Shown: piece after piece, positions 9,334 to 34,331 of the stretch
Numbering within the stretch: the first letter of the stretch is position 1
Layout of the letters: each line of letters begins with the position of its first letter
DNA from: Branchiostoma floridae
Lineage: Eukaryota; Chordata; Leptocardii; Amphioxiformes; Branchiostomatidae
Assembly: GCF_000003815.2 (NCBI RefSeq)
Contig: NC_049984.1
Span: 18,522,573-18,586,572 of the forward strand
Length of the DNA: 64,000 nt
Reading direction: 5' to 3'
Made by a program: the position numbers and the translations under genes
Notes under the pieces: model-generated
Seen by the model: only the letters and a program-made list of their open reading frames with translations
Databases searched by the model: none
Told to the model about the DNA's origin: nothing

Positions 9334-12144
9334 ATGAACTTGCTGCCATCAATATATGAGCTACTCGACACTATAAATTTCCAGGGTATACGCAACAAAA
9401 CTGCTGATCTAGCAGCATGCTTAGACCAGCATTCTCCAGATATTATACTAGGCTCAGAAACACATCTAAATGACTCAGTTGGCAGTAGTGAACTTTTCCC
9501 CCCAGACTATACCGTCATAAGGAAAGACAGAGAACTGGGGAGAAAGGGAGGGGGTGTTCTCCTTGCCTACAAGAACGACTTGATAGTTACACATAGATTA
9601 GATCTAGACACTGAGTGTGAAACGGTATGGGCAACCTTGGAGATCCAAGGAGCCAAACCGATTACAATTGGTTCTTGTTACAGATCTCATACTTATGCAA
9701 AAGACATTGACTTTGTAGATAAACTGAGAGCCTCATTAAACAAGATCAAACCACAAGGTGGCCAAGTATGGCTAGGGGGGGATCTCAATTTCCCTGGTAT
9801 AGACTGGAACAACTTAAGTGTGAGCCCAAGCGCTCCCTATAGTGCACTTTCTAAACATTTTTTAGAGTTAACACATGACTTTGGGCTCGAACAGGTTGTG
9901 GATCAACCAACCCGTCTCAATAACACCCTTGATCTTTTCTTAACTAATAATTCATCACTTGTTGAAACTTGTTCTCTGATCCCAGGTATAGGGGACCATG
10001 ATGGCATCCCAGTTATTACTGTTAATGTTAAACCTAAGAAAATCAAACAAAGCCCCAGGCGTGTTTCACTTTGGAAAAAAGCTGATGAAACCGCCATAAG
10101 AACTGAGCTACAGGATTACAGTAATAATTTAGCCAAACGGAACATTGACAACTGCACAACAGAAGAGCTTTATAATGAATTTGTGGACAAAATCAAGATA
10201 GTGATGGACAAATATGTCCCATCCAAAACTATTAACAATAATAATTTTTCACCTTGGATTAACAACAAGGTTAGGAAAATACATAAGAAAAAACAGCGAG
10301 CCTACAACTCTTACCGTAAAAACCCAACAACCGAGAACTTGACTAAATTCCGCACTATTCGCAAACGAGCAAAAAAGACTACCAGACAAAACTACCGTAA
10401 ATATGTAAATTCTATATGTTCTGATTCCCCCAAGAAGTTTTGGTCGCACATCAAACACTTAAAACAGGATACAACTGGGATCCCTAGTCTTAAGCAGAAA
10501 GGAAAGCTAGAAACAGATAACAGAAACAAAGCTAACATCCTTAACAACCAATTCAGCTCTGTCTTTACACGAGAGGATGAACACATGCCCCACCTCCCCC
10601 GTAGTTCTATCCCCACTATGCCCGACTTTTCCATCAACGTAAACGGAGTCACCAAACTCCTAAAAGATCTGAATCCACACAAAGCAAGTGGACCAGACGG
10701 CCTGCCAACAAGGATCCTCAAACTAGCAGCTGCTGAGTTAGCCCCTGCTCTGACTATTATTTGTCAGAAATCACTTGAAACTGGCCAAATCCCTTCCCCA
10801 TGGCTACATGCCAATATCTCTCCCATCTTTAAAAAGGGGGACAGGACTGATCCTGCAAATTACCGTCCTGTTTCTCTCACATGTGTTTGTAGTAAGGTTA
10901 TGGAGCACATAGTGCAATCACAGATGATGGATCATTTTGACAAATACTCTATATTATCTGACAAGCAGCATGGGTTTAGGAAAAAGCGTTCATGTGAAAC
11001 CCAACTTATTTTAACTACAACTGACTTAGCCCATTCTTTAGATACCAGGTCGCAAACAGATATGATTATAACCGACTTCGCAAAAGCTTTTGACAAAGTT
11101 CCTCATGATCGCTTACTCCTAAAACTCCAAAATTATGGTATTAGGGGTAAGGTTCTCCACTGGATTTCTAATTTCCTCAAAAATCGTAAACAAAGAGTGG
11201 TAGTTGGAGGAGAGCACTCAGAGTGGGCAGAGGTAGTCTCTGGAGTGCCCCAGGGCACTGTGCTCGGACCACTACTGTTCTTAGTGTACATTAACGACTT
11301 AACCGACAACCTCAACTCTAACATCCGTCTCTTTGCGGATGACTGCGTCATTTACAGGGAGATAAACAGTGACAGAGATCACACCCTCTTACAAGAGGAC
11401 ATCAATACATTAGATACATGGCAAAACACATGGCAGATGAAATTACACCCGGACAAATGTTTTGTTATGCGTTATACCCACAAACGTAAACCTAAACTCT
11501 ACGACTACAAATTAGGAAGTCATGTTCTAGCCGAGACTAACAACCACAAATACTTAGGAGTCACACTCAACAACCAGCTCTCTTGGTCACAACACATACA
11601 GTACAGTGCTTCCAAGGCTAACAAGACGTTAGGCTTTGTGAGACGCAATCTTTATAACTGCCCCAAATCAGTCAAAACAAATGCATATACATCCCTTGTT
11701 AGACCGCATTTAGAGTATTCCAGCGCTGCCTGGGATCCATACCACAAAGAGCACATTGCTAAGTTAGAGTCCGTTCAAAAAAGAGCGGCCAGATTTGTCA
11801 CAAATTCATATCATAGTTATGATAGTGTCACCAAACTTGTCTCTGATTTGGGGTGGGACACTTTACGCAACAGAAGGACAGCAAATAGATTAACAATTTT
11901 ACAGAAAGCAAGACACCACAAAGTAGCCCTACCGGTCGAAACTCATCTAAAGCCTGTACCGCGCCAATCGCGACACTCAAACCCAAATTCTTACAAGGCT
12001 CTACCTTTTCACAAAGACTGCTACAAACATTCCTTCTTCCCACAAACCGTGAGAGATTGGAACTCCCTACCGTACGAGGTCACGGAGATCACAGACGCTC
12101 CAAAGTTCAAGGAGGCAGTTCTCCAACGCCTCAGGGAACATTAA
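9334..12144 (+). CDS. LINE endonuclease-reverse transcriptase (ORF2-like)
   Basis: A 936-residue protein with two domains. An AP-type EEP endonuclease spans about residues 14-235, with NFQGIRNK near the start, the catalytic SETHL, GGDLNFPG and the terminal GDHDG motif. A reverse transcriptase spans about 440-760, with NPHKASGPDG, ANYRPVSL, DFAKAFDKVPH, GVPQGTVLGPLLF and the catalytic FADD at residues 667-670. A C-terminal segment containing RPHLEYSSAAWDP is typical of jockey/CR1-like elements. It would nick target DNA and prime reverse transcription of the element's RNA. The first dozen residues (MNLLPSIYELLD) may come from flanking host sequence, since the family start is expected further upstream. 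Confidence 0.9.
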   Translation: MNLLPSIYELLDTINFQGIRNKTADLAACLDQHSPDIILGSETHLNDSVGSSELFPPDYTVIRKDRELGRKGGGVLLAYKNDLIVTHRLDLDTECETVWATLEIQGAKPITIGSCYRSHTYAKDIDFVDKLRASLNKIKPQGGQVWLGGDLNFPGIDWNNLSVSPSAPYSALSKHFLELTHDFGLEQVVDQPTRLNNTLDLFLTNNSSLVETCSLIPGIGDHDGIPVITVNVKPKKIKQSPRRVSLWKKADETAIRTELQDYSNNLAKRNIDNCTTEELYNEFVDKIKIVMDKYVPSKTINNNNFSPWINNKVRKIHKKKQRAYNSYRKNPTTENLTKFRTIRKRAKKTTRQNYRKYVNSICSDSPKKFWSHIKHLKQDTTGIPSLKQKGKLETDNRNKANILNNQFSSVFTREDEHMPHLPRSSIPTMPDFSINVNGVTKLLKDLNPHKASGPDGLPTRILKLAAAELAPALTIICQKSLETGQIPSPWLHANISPIFKKGDRTDPANYRPVSLTCVCSKVMEHIVQSQMMDHFDKYSILSDKQHGFRKKRSCETQLILTTTDLAHSLDTRSQTDMIITDFAKAFDKVPHDRLLLKLQNYGIRGKVLHWISNFLKNRKQRVVVGGEHSEWAEVVSGVPQGTVLGPLLFLVYINDLTDNLNSNIRLFADDCVIYREINSDRDHTLLQEDINTLDTWQNTWQMKLHPDKCFVMRYTHKRKPKLYDYKLGSHVLAETNNHKYLGVTLNNQLSWSQHIQYSASKANKTLGFVRRNLYNCPKSVKTNAYTSLVRPHLEYSSAAWDPYHKEHIAKLESVQKRAARFVTNSYHSYDSVTKLVSDLGWDTLRNRRTANRLTILQKARHHKVALPVETHLKPVPRQSRHSNPNSYKALPFHKDCYKHSFFPQTVRDWNSLPYEVTEITDAPKFKEAVLQRLREH

Positions 12145-12223
12145 GGCGCAGCACTCCCCCTGGACGCTTTGCCCCAACTGAGGGGCGTTGTCCAGTACCC
12201 AATCAAGATCAAGATCAAGAAGA
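9355..12223 (+). mobile_element. 5'-truncated CR1/jockey-like non-LTR retrotransposon
   Basis: The element carries one long intact ORF (9334-12144), a short 3'UTR and a tail of tandem ATCAAG units instead of poly(A). There is no ORF1, and the 5' edge falls about where the endonuclease domain begins, so it looks 5'-truncated. A short microsatellite tail is typical of the CR1/L2 group. It sits in the presumed first intron of WWP in the same orientation. Its uninterrupted ORF suggests a recent insertion. The 5' boundary is approximate. Confidence 0.85.
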
Positions 12224-12640
12224 CACAAGAGGTGGATCACTCATTTTACCTATTGAGCGTAGAATTCATGTTAATGCTCTACTGTAACCTCATGTATGTT
12301 TCTGCAGTTTTGCTGTACTGTGGCCCGGCAGTCATGCCTCCCACAACCTGATCATCAAACTTGACTTCAACCACACAACCAGAAGGGCAACCCACTACAA
12401 CATAGCAAAGGTACCATAATCCTTGTAGTTCCAATGTATAGTCCTTGTACTAGCTCAACTATGATATTCAAGGTATACTGTGTAGCCCCTTTTCAATGTT
12501 ACACTTATCTAAATTTGTTGCAAATTTTTAATCAATTCGTTAGCATTCAGACAGTGTACGTCATCATGACAATTGATCCCACAGTTGTGTAAAGTCCATT
12601 GTTACCAATCTCCATTAGGCCCAGTAAGCAGACTCAGAAG

Positions 12641-25781
<13,141 letters not shown>

Positions 25782-28445
25782 GGACGGGCCAGGGAAACCT
25801 TCCAGCCTGCTGTCCTGCCATTCAACCATAGCTGGGCCATTTGGAGTCTTTGGTTTTCTGCATGGCCCACCTGGGCCAAGTCTAAACCATTTTTACCTGC
25901 TCTAGGTTGATCCAGAATCAAGCATGATGTCTGAAAGTGCACCAAATTTTCAGAAAATTATGTATCGCAAAATAGGCAAGCTGATGATACCAAATCATAG
26001 AGAATAGCCATTTATTCCCAAGGATTCAAATGAGTATTTTCTTTATTTTGGGGATGGGGAAGGCTTTTAAATGTAAATGTAGCTGAATGCCATCTTATTA
26101 ATGTGTTAGGAGTAAGTAATGAAGACTCTTTGTTTCCAATGAACAGATCTTATGTTGAATAAGGAAGTATGTGCAAAACTAGTACCTGTCCAATCATGTT
26201 AATTTCCTGCATAGCAGGCACAAGTAGGGGACGACAGTTCATTCAACTAAAGTAGGAATGGACGATTGATTAGCAAAAGGGTAAGGTTTGATCCTTGGTT
26301 AAGCTTGAATTAGGCTTCTGTGTCATGAGGTAGTAAATGTAGCAAATCCATACCAATTTTTTCAAGACCAATCTGAACTTGTGTTAGGAACTACCATGCC
26401 TTTTAACCCTGGTCACTCTTTCAGTAGCTCCTTGTTTCAAATTCCCGTGTGTAATATTTTTTCTAGATGAACAGTAAAATCTCTCGTAATGTTACATGCA
26501 ATGAATGTGCTCCCTTTGTATATTATATTTCATAAGTTTTATCATTATAGGTATATTTGACTTTACAAATTTGTAAGATTCTTCAAATTTCCGTTGTCTA
26601 CACAAATCTTAAGTGGCCAGGGTTATTAAACCTTCTCAATACTGAGGTAGCCTTTTTAGCACTACAGTTGTATTGGTTACAGAGTTAGGCTACAAGGAGA
26701 GGGTTAGAAATTGCACAAGGCATACAGCAGAGAGCATAGCAACCCTGTCAGCACCCATTTTGTATGTTGTGTAAAAAGTTGGTGGCAGGCTATCAGCCAC
26801 CAGAAGCCATGAGCAGACTGGTATGTACATAAATCAGATTTTTTTCCTCCCTGCTTGGTGAATGTTGTATGAAAGATTTATGATTCTCAATTCCATGTTG
26901 ATTCTTTTTTTTGCTGAGAATTGTGACTTTGATAAAACTGTGTCAATCTCGCAGTTTTTTTCTGGCGTGAAGGAAAGTCAAATCGTCTTTTCTGCACGGA
27001 CAAGTTCCAAAGTGTAATGGGGTCTGCAGAGATGCACATAACCAGCCAGATATGTAGTATAAACACTTACAACTGGCCAGTGCCTATTGTAGACACTCCA
27101 TGATCAGGCCATTATCAGTCCTTTGGTAATCCAATAACCAGACTGAGTGTGAAGAGATCTTGATTTAGACTATTGTATATTGAGCATGGGCACCTCTCGG
27201 CTACTACCCAGTTGAGTAAAAATGAAGCAGCAACTTCCTTCAAAACCAAACTGTAAAATGGTATATAGTGAGACAGTCAATTTGTCCACACACTGAATGC
27301 CTTCATTTGCAAATAGCAAATCTCTTTGTATGACATGTGAAGATCTTATTATTTCAGCGTTAATTATGAGTACATTATAAGTCTCCCACTTCCTCTATAT
27401 GTGAAGAGTTTTTGGCAATCTGCAATCTGCTTTGTACAAATACATGTAAATTTAATGTCATCCAAGCTGACTAGAGCCTGGCAACTGTGAAAGGGAAGGA
27501 AAGATTTAAGTTAGCAATTTTCCAAGTGGATGATTTTACTAACATTATAGTTAAAAAAAGAAATCCTTATGTAATGTAAATACTGTTATATTAGTCTGGG
27601 AGGGGAATACCTGTGATTTTGTTGTTTGTGTATGACCGCTGCTACTATTTTTATCAGGTGTGTATTTATACAGATATCGCCCTTCCCTCCTGGTTCGATA
27701 TCGCCTATATGGAAGGCGATACATGTACCACAAGAATACTGTATTTTCAGTGCACAATTGTAAATGCCAAGCTTCTCTAGACTACTGTCAAATCCTAGTA
27801 TTGTCTCCAATGTGTGTTTGCAGGGTCCATCAAAAACTGATACAGACGTTTTGAGATGGAAAAAGTCACTCCAACTGAAAGGAAATATTTCCTTCATTTG
27901 CAGGGTATTCACTTTTTAATAAACTTCAAATTCTGTTGATGTGATCTGAATTTGAATGAAGGCAGGCCATCCCTGCATTACTCTATTTCGTGTCGTTTGC
28001 AGGAATCAAAATTTATGACGCCATTAGATTGTCATTTAATTTCAGATGATTCCTCTATTCGTATAGATTCAGGCAGTTTAAATCATCAGCATCTGTTTGA
28101 TCAGAAAACTGTTTTTTTGTGACCCTGTAGTATACACTTTGGCTTCTGCAAGACAGCTGCCCATGTTGGATTGAATTTCTTTGATAGGTATTCCGATACA
28201 GCAAAAGCCACTAACACAGCAACCATTAGAGCATCTTCTGTGATTTATTTTCATCTTAATCAGTTGTGGATGTGGAGTACTTTTCAACTGTCATTCGGAA
28301 TGCCTATCTTGAATGTACATGTAAGTTTGTCTCCAATCTTTGCTATCCCAGCATAGACCTCCCACACACTAATGTACAGGTCTGTCTTCCTCTTGTCATC
28401 CTCAAACGAGTCTCTTTTCCAATAAATTGCTGATTTTATTATGAA
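25782..28445 (+). other. WWP 3' untranslated region
   Basis: From the TAA stop to the AATAAA at 28421 there is no conserved coding segment and no visible transposon with ends. A long AT-rich UTR with a strong terminal poly(A) signal is the simplest reading. Short ORFs here look random. Confidence 0.55.
28421..28426 (+). terminator. Poly(A) signal, WWP
   Basis: AATAAA followed about 25 nt later by a GT-rich stretch (GTCTGTGTGTTTC), the usual layout of a vertebrate-type cleavage and polyadenylation site. Earlier weaker candidates exist. Confidence 0.55.
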
Positions 28446-28554
28446 ACAGTCTGTGTGTTTCTTTATTCGTCATAATAGTTATAAGGGGGATGTAGTCTTT
28501 AACATGTTACAATCAAAAGTAACTTTCAGTAAAATTAAATGTTAATGGCCATGT

Positions 28555-29164
28555 TATACTAGTAGTATAGGGCGTGCTGTACCCAAAACTATGTTCCATA
28601 CATAACGGCATTTTCTTTGCAAACGCACCCGGGCAGAGCCTAGCTAGTCCTACTGTACAAGAACAAATTCTTCATTCTTGTACATGTACCTCCATTGGGA
28701 GGTTGGCGGCTTTGCGCCAGAAGATGTGGTAACAAAAATCTAGCCGATCAAACGGCTCCCCTGGCGCCCATGATTATATTGCACCGTTTTGTACTCCACA
28801 CACCTGACAGTATTTTGAAATTATCAATCGATAAACAAACAAAACACTGTTGCATATCTTTAAAGTATTATTATTCTAAAACCTTCAAAATGCCGTTCTC
28901 TGTTACCATGTACAATATTTTCCATGTTTCTACCTCGACCTCCTACCCCAAAAGTTTAGTCCTTCTCAGTTTCCCAGAAAATTGGTCTGCCTCTTGCAGA
29001 AAAACAAAATGCCATCTTTAGCTCGCACGTCATGCCGCGTCATCCCTCCTAATATGGGCAAAGATATCCTCACTTCTTCAGACATATCATGGCATATTAA
29101 TCCATATTCAATCACCTTGACGTTGGCTGCTGTATTATTGGTTTCTTGACTGTACAGTACAGTC
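28555..29164 (+). repeat. Duplicated upstream block of lectin A
   Basis: This block aligns almost base for base with 34332-34929 upstream of lectin B (for example TAGGGCGTG(C/T)TGTACCCAAA, GGGAGGTTGGCGGCTTTGCG, and the stretch around AAAATGCCGTTCTCTGTTAC). It holds the promoter and 5'UTR of the first lectin and marks the left edge of the tandem gene duplication. Confidence 0.8.
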
Positions 29165-31494
29165 ATGTACGCGCAAGCAGAGCCGGTCCGGTCGCCTTTC
29201 TCGCGCCCTGACAGCGGCCAAACCAGCGGGCCACCGTCCCAGTCCCCTCCTGTCCATCAGGGCGGTTCCCGCGGGCGTGTCCGCCATAGTAACGACAAGT
29301 GGCAAGGAGACCAAGAAAAGTCTTCAGACACGTACGAAGAAGCCGAGGCAGTGAAACGTTATGCCACGTACACGTCTGCAGGTAGCCGTCGGTTTTGTAA
29401 CTTGCCTTATAATAGGAATACATGTTTCTTAGCATTTGGACAATAAGAAGACACAATATCATGTAGAGATGGCGAATAATCACTTTCTTCTCATTACTTA
29501 TTTTACTACTGTGTAACTGAGACAAATATGTATTTCTCATAGACCGCACATACCCGGATGGAGCAAGCGGCCGCCGTGCCCGCTGTAGCTTCATCCACTC
29601 TCACCGTAGCTACTTGGCCGCTGGCATTGCCGTGCTGTTAAGTCTGGTTGCCGTGGGATTGGCCCCTCTCACTGTCATGAATAAGGAGGTAAACACACTT
29701 TTGTACCACAAAGATATTTTCAAACATCTTTGCTGCAGTGTGTCTGTTGTTCTTGTTTAGAAATTACCAACACGGAACATGCTGCTGTTATTCCTTCGAT
29801 TTTCCAGCTTATGTTTGATGCTCTGACTTTCGTCTTTAGGAAATAAGTCAACTGTCCGCTACTGTTGAAACCTTGAAGCGCGACCAAGACGACATGCGCC
29901 AACTGTCCGCTACTGTTGAAGCCTTAAAGTTAAAGCGCGACCGAGACGACATGCTCCAACTGTTCGCTACTGTTGACGCCTTGAAGCGCGACCGAGACTA
30001 CATGTCCACTACTGTTGAAGCCTTGAAGCGCAACCAAGATGACATTCGCCAACTGTCCGCTACTGTTGACGCCTTGAAATGTAACCAAGACGACATGTCC
30101 ACTACTGTTGACGCCTTGAAGCGCGACCGAGACTACATGTCCACTACTGTTGAAGCCTTGAAGCGCAACCAAGACGACATGTCCACCACCATTGACGCCT
30201 TGAAGCGCAGCCAAGACGACATGTCCACCACTGTTGACGCCTTGAAGCGCAACCAAGACGATATGTCCACCACTGTTGACGCCTTGATGCGTGACTAAGA
30301 CGACATGTCCACCACTGTTGACGCCTTGAAACTCGGCCTGGACAATGAGCGAATCGCCGCCCTGGAGCAGCGTCTTCACGAGATGAGTAAGACGCCAGGT
30401 AGTAAGTTGGGTTTTCCTTCTTATGTGTATTGCTTGTCATGGTGTATTGAACAATATCATTTGTTTAGAAACGTGAAAATCTGTGGTACTATCATTATTC
30501 CATCAAACGATATTATTTACTTTACCAATATTTCATGTGCAGTTTTTTTTTCATTAATAGATAAAGTACATCTTATTTCCATCAATACATATAATGCACT
30601 TACATTACTTGTGTACATACCTGATGTCATGTTTTAACATAGTGTTTTACTGTCTCGTTTTGGTTATTAGTTATGCTGATATATATATTGAAATATATTG
30701 AAACTACACAATGAAACTACACAATCTAATGGAGAAGTATGGTAATCTAAATGTAATGTGCAATAAATGTAATGATTTGTTAGTGATGGAATTCTAGAAC
30801 ATTTTAAAGATCACAAGTCTCTATTCCTTCTTCTTACCTGACCAATATTTTCCAGCATCTTGTCCTAAAGGTTACACAGTGTTCCGTGGAATCTGCTACA
30901 AGGCCTTCAACACAACAAAGACCTTCAGCGATGCGGCCGCGGCCTGTGGTAAAGACGGCGGCACCCTCGCCATGCCCCGAGACGCTGAGACCGACGCCTT
31001 CCTGATCTCCTTGTACAAGTCCGTAAGCGACAGGGGGAAATTCTGGTGGTTCGGCCTGCACGATCAGCGCGAAGAGGGAAGCTTTGAGTGGGTGGATGGT
31101 TCTGCACTTGGGACCTACAGCCCCTGGGCTTCGGAACAACCAGACAACTATGGGGGAAGCGAAGACTGCGTTCATTATTCCTCATACTGGACAACAAAAG
31201 AAAAGTGGAACGACGCCAGTTGCACCTCGGTGTTTTACTTCATATGCCAGGCTGTTCCAGGTACTGGTTCTAACCGCACCATTTCCTGACACCCTTCCAT
31301 CTAGTATTTATATATTTATCGGTTAGATAGACCATCGATACTCTTGTTCTAAACCATGTCAAAACACATCAGTCTGATCACTCCTCATCCCATCTCATCC
31401 CTGCCAATTTTGTTCATTGTTTCCAGGACGTCCGAAGGCGACAGGCGGAACTCTCACCACCACTGTACAGCGGCTCTCCGACCATCCGCAGTAA
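29165..31494 (+). pseudogene. Type II transmembrane C-type lectin A (stop in neck exon)
   Basis: Exons 29165-29381, 29543-29688, 29840-30386, 30856-31260 and 31427-31494 join in phase over 461 codons. In order they encode a Pro/Ser-rich cytosolic tail, a transmembrane segment (YLAAGIAVLLSLVAVGLAPL), a coiled-coil neck built from ten LKRxxDDM..TVDA repeats of 14 or 17 residues, a C-type lectin domain and a short C-tail. The lectin domain keeps its Cys residues, a QPDN motif (galactose-type specificity in the family) and WND for calcium. One neck repeat has TAA at 30296-30298 where its neighbours have CGA, which would remove the lectin domain. Every other feature is intact, so it is a very young pseudogene, a null allele, or a sequence error. 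Alternatively the lectin exon reads through its donor to a stop at 31287-31289. Confidence 0.8.
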
Positions 31495-32368
31495 AACTGA
31501 CCAGCAGAACGTGAAACCTGGAATTGTAGCAACAGAGAGAATCAGAACATGGAGTAGAAATCAACAAAAGAAATAGTGAATGTGCACCAAAGCAATGGAT
31601 CACTTATTGTACAATAGTAGACGGGCATTAGTTTTCACATATGTAAAGGATGTCTTCGCATAAACCAGGAGTTCTTTTACACGAAACACGCTCTAGAAAG
31701 GGAAAAGCTTCTGGTTTGCCTGTTTCTTTCGCATCTCGTACAAAATGCTAAACAGACAGTACAAAGAAAATGTAAGCATAACTTGACTAATAGTAATAAT
31801 ACGTAAACTCCGCTGTTTCACAACAGGCAAACTTCCTTTTGTTGTAGTAGAAATCAAAAGCAGAAGTGGCCGCTTGTATTTATTATTGGAGGATCCTTTG
31901 TAACAAGCCTGAACCAAGTTATAGAGTTTTCTGAATACGTTTAAGAAATTGTCGAGTCGAAAACTAACAGAAGAAATAGTGAATGGGCATCTAGTTGTTC
32001 TCCAAAGTCTGTAGACTGTGGCTCATTTGAGCCTGGAATACTGAAGAAGCCACATTGATTAAACCGGTTTGTGTAACACAATGAATAAAAGTTGCATTGT
32101 AAACGGGAAACTCTGTGGCTCCAACTGTCTTACTGGGGGGTGACTGTGAGGAGAAAGATGTTGATAAGCGTGGATATTAGTTCCAGCTCTCCCGGTTATA
32201 CGAGTTATACAACCTTTTCTATAAAATAGTTATCCAATCTTTGGATACTGACCAGTAAAACCACACAAGGCATGAATGAGCAGTGCTGATGAGTTTGAGC
32301 TGAATGTGACTTATTACCTGCATGTATGCAGGTATGGTTTTGATGCTAGTGGAAACTTTTCGGTAGCC
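31495..32368. other. Lectin A 3' flank, no gene seen
   Basis: Contains lectin A 3' sequence with AATAAA-like motifs (for example ATGAATAAAAG near 32081) and no convincing coding segment. Likely 3'UTR followed by spacer. Confidence 0.4.
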
Positions 32369-32965
32369 GGGGATGTAGGGCGCTGTATCTCGTGAACGGA
32401 TGGTGCGAGCACGACGATTTTTGGTACGTGGGTTGGGGGTGGTAGCCTGACACTCAGGTGTGATTTTGGGCCTCCTGGCGCTTGACCTTGACATTGAAGG
32501 TGGCATTTTTGGTGTTTTTGGGGCACTTTTGGCGCTGTGTGTCCGAAACGATACGCGCGATTGCGACGATTTTTGGTGCATGGGTGGGGGGTTGTTGCCT
32601 GTTGCCTAGGATTGACTTTGGGCCTTGTCGCGTTTGAACTTGACCCGGCAGGTCGAATTTTGTGTCCGGGAGGGGTGTTTCCGGAGTTATATCTTCTGAA
32701 CGGCTGGTGCTGGCGCGATGATATTTGGCACATGTGTCGGCGGTGGCTGAATAATGCTCAATTTTGATTTTGGCGCCCTTGGTGCTTGAACTTGACATTT
32801 TAGGTTACCTTTTGTGCGGGCTCGGGGCGTGCGCTGTATCTCCGGAACGCAAGCTGCCATTGTGTTGCCATTTGGTATGTGAGTTGTTTGTGGTGTCCTG
32901 GTGGTCAGGTTTGATTTTGGGCCTCCTAGTGCTTGAACTTGATACTGTATAGGTTGACCCTGTTT
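32369..32965 (+). repeat. Degenerate tandem array, about four units of ~150 bp
   Basis: Four diverged units can be laid end to end. Each has GCGCTGTAT or GGAGTTATAT, then a GAAC(G) step, a GCGACGATTTTTGG-type core, a (G/C)AT(G/T)TG(G/T) step, TTGATTTTGGGCC(T/C)CC and GTGCTTGAACTTGA. Anchors lie near 32369, 32531, 32683 and 32830. The unit plan resembles parts of the repeat at 35668-36550. Confidence 0.6.
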
Positions 32966-33235
32966 TAGTGTGGTTGGGGCATCCTCCCAATATCTGCTTG
33001 GTTTTAAAAACAGATTATGGTTGGGCGTAGAACCATCATCTGGCCTGGGCCACCTTCAATGTATCAGGTTACTTAGTGGCACTGACAGTTTGCCAGATGA
33101 CGGGAGTGTGCCAGATTATATATCTGTTGGTCAGGTATAATTGGAGTTTGCTTATTACTCTTTGTGGTGTTTCTAGAGCTGTATAGTACTGAGTTTTAAG
33201 TTCCGGTACAAGTTCCTTTACCCTGTTGGCAATCA

Positions 33236-33317
33236 TGGTTGAACTTGAACTTAAACAGAAGAAGATGCAATTTTCTAATGTGGAGGAGAACTGTATAGAG
33301 TGTGGGCATAAGAGAAA
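33236..33317 (+). other. Possible short coding exon, unidentified
   Basis: An ATG begins a Lys/Glu-rich reading frame of 27 codons that includes CIECGHKRK, a Cys-x2-Cys pair, and ends at a GTATGT donor. I recognise no family. It lies in the interval unique to the spacer between the two lectin genes. Confidence 0.25.
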
Positions 33318-33478
33318 GGTATGTGTATGATTTGTCCTGTGTTTCTTTTTGTTTCTTTGGTAATGCCATTTCCATACTGTATACAGGTAATTTGTTGTTT
33401 TGGGCTAGTCATATTCGCTTGGTTTTTGGGCCTGCTTAATCTATGGTATAGGCAGGGTTAAGTGGTGGAGGCTTAGCT

Positions 33479-33910
33479 TTGTTCTGTTTTAAATTCAGTA
33501 TCGTTTGTTGCATTTTGTCGCGGCAAATATATGATGAAATTCCCCTTCTAAGCAACTGCTCATTGGTTTGTGGGGATGTTTGCTGGGTGTTTGCTTTGAC
33601 TACAACAGCTTCTGAACTTTTCAAAGCTTCCATTGCCAGCAGCTTGCCATCTATAAATGGGATTGACAAGGACATTTTTCATAGTAAATTATGCTGTTAA
33701 ATTTGGCTTAGATACTACAGGAGATTTAGGTTTGGGTTGGATGGATTGAATGAAAATATCATACCACCCTGGGGACAAACTGTTGCTGCTGCATGGGGGC
33801 TACCACTATTCATGTTGTCTAATGTCTATGGAACTACAGATAAAAGTATCATTGGTCAAATTATGCGAGTAACATTCCGATGTCAAGTGAATAACACCCC
33901 AGAAATAAAT
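33479..33910 (+). pseudogene. Unidentified interrupted ORF in lectin spacer
   Basis: One plus-strand frame stays open from 33479 to a TAA at 33698, then continues in the same frame through protein-like sequence (RFRFGLDGLNENIIPPWGQT) to another stop near 33907. A minus-strand frame (33436-33675) is also open. Nothing here matches a family I know. The split frame suggests a decayed gene or transposon fragment, but chance is possible. Confidence 0.25.
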
Positions 33911-34019
33911 CTTTAATGAATATCATTGGAAGAACACAAACCAAGGAGACTTAGCAGCTGCATTAGGTCAGTACATTGAAATAGGAAGATATTAGTATAT
34001 CATGTGACAGAGTAACTAC

Positions 34020-34310
34020 ATGTGCATGGGCCATCTGAGACAAAAAAAGGTAGCGTCTCAACAACTTCAAAGTACTGTGGTTGGTTACATACTTAAGAAA
34101 TCCAAAATAAGTAATGTTCATCCCTGTCCAAACTTACAAATTCAGAAAATGGAATTTCAGAGTCAGACTTTTGCATGGTGCACAACCAACACAGTAAAAA
34201 GCTCATTTTTCCAACCACGTACCACAGACAAAAAGGCAAAAATACACAATAGGTCTACAGAAACCCAATGCATTTCATGCAGGCCTGAGGTCTACGAACT
34301 CTTGTTTTAG
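34020..34310 (+). CDS. Unidentified 96-residue ORF
   Basis: A Lys/Gln/Ser-rich ORF with a Cys pair (CISC) near its end, stopping just before the duplicated lectin B block starts. No recognised domain. It may be the last exon of the same decayed unit as 33236-33910 or a random ORF. Confidence 0.2.
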   Translation: MCMGHLRQKKVASQQLQSTVVGYILKKSKISNVHPCPNLQIQKMEFQSQTFAWCTTNTVKSSFFQPRTTDKKAKIHNRSTETQCISCRPEVYELLF

Positions 34311-34331
34311 TAGATTTGCATGGCTATTTTA

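Noticed and set aside
29930-30379. 149-residue minus-strand ORF in the lectin neck
   Set aside because: Mirror frame of the coding minisatellite; the repeat keeps several frames open at once.
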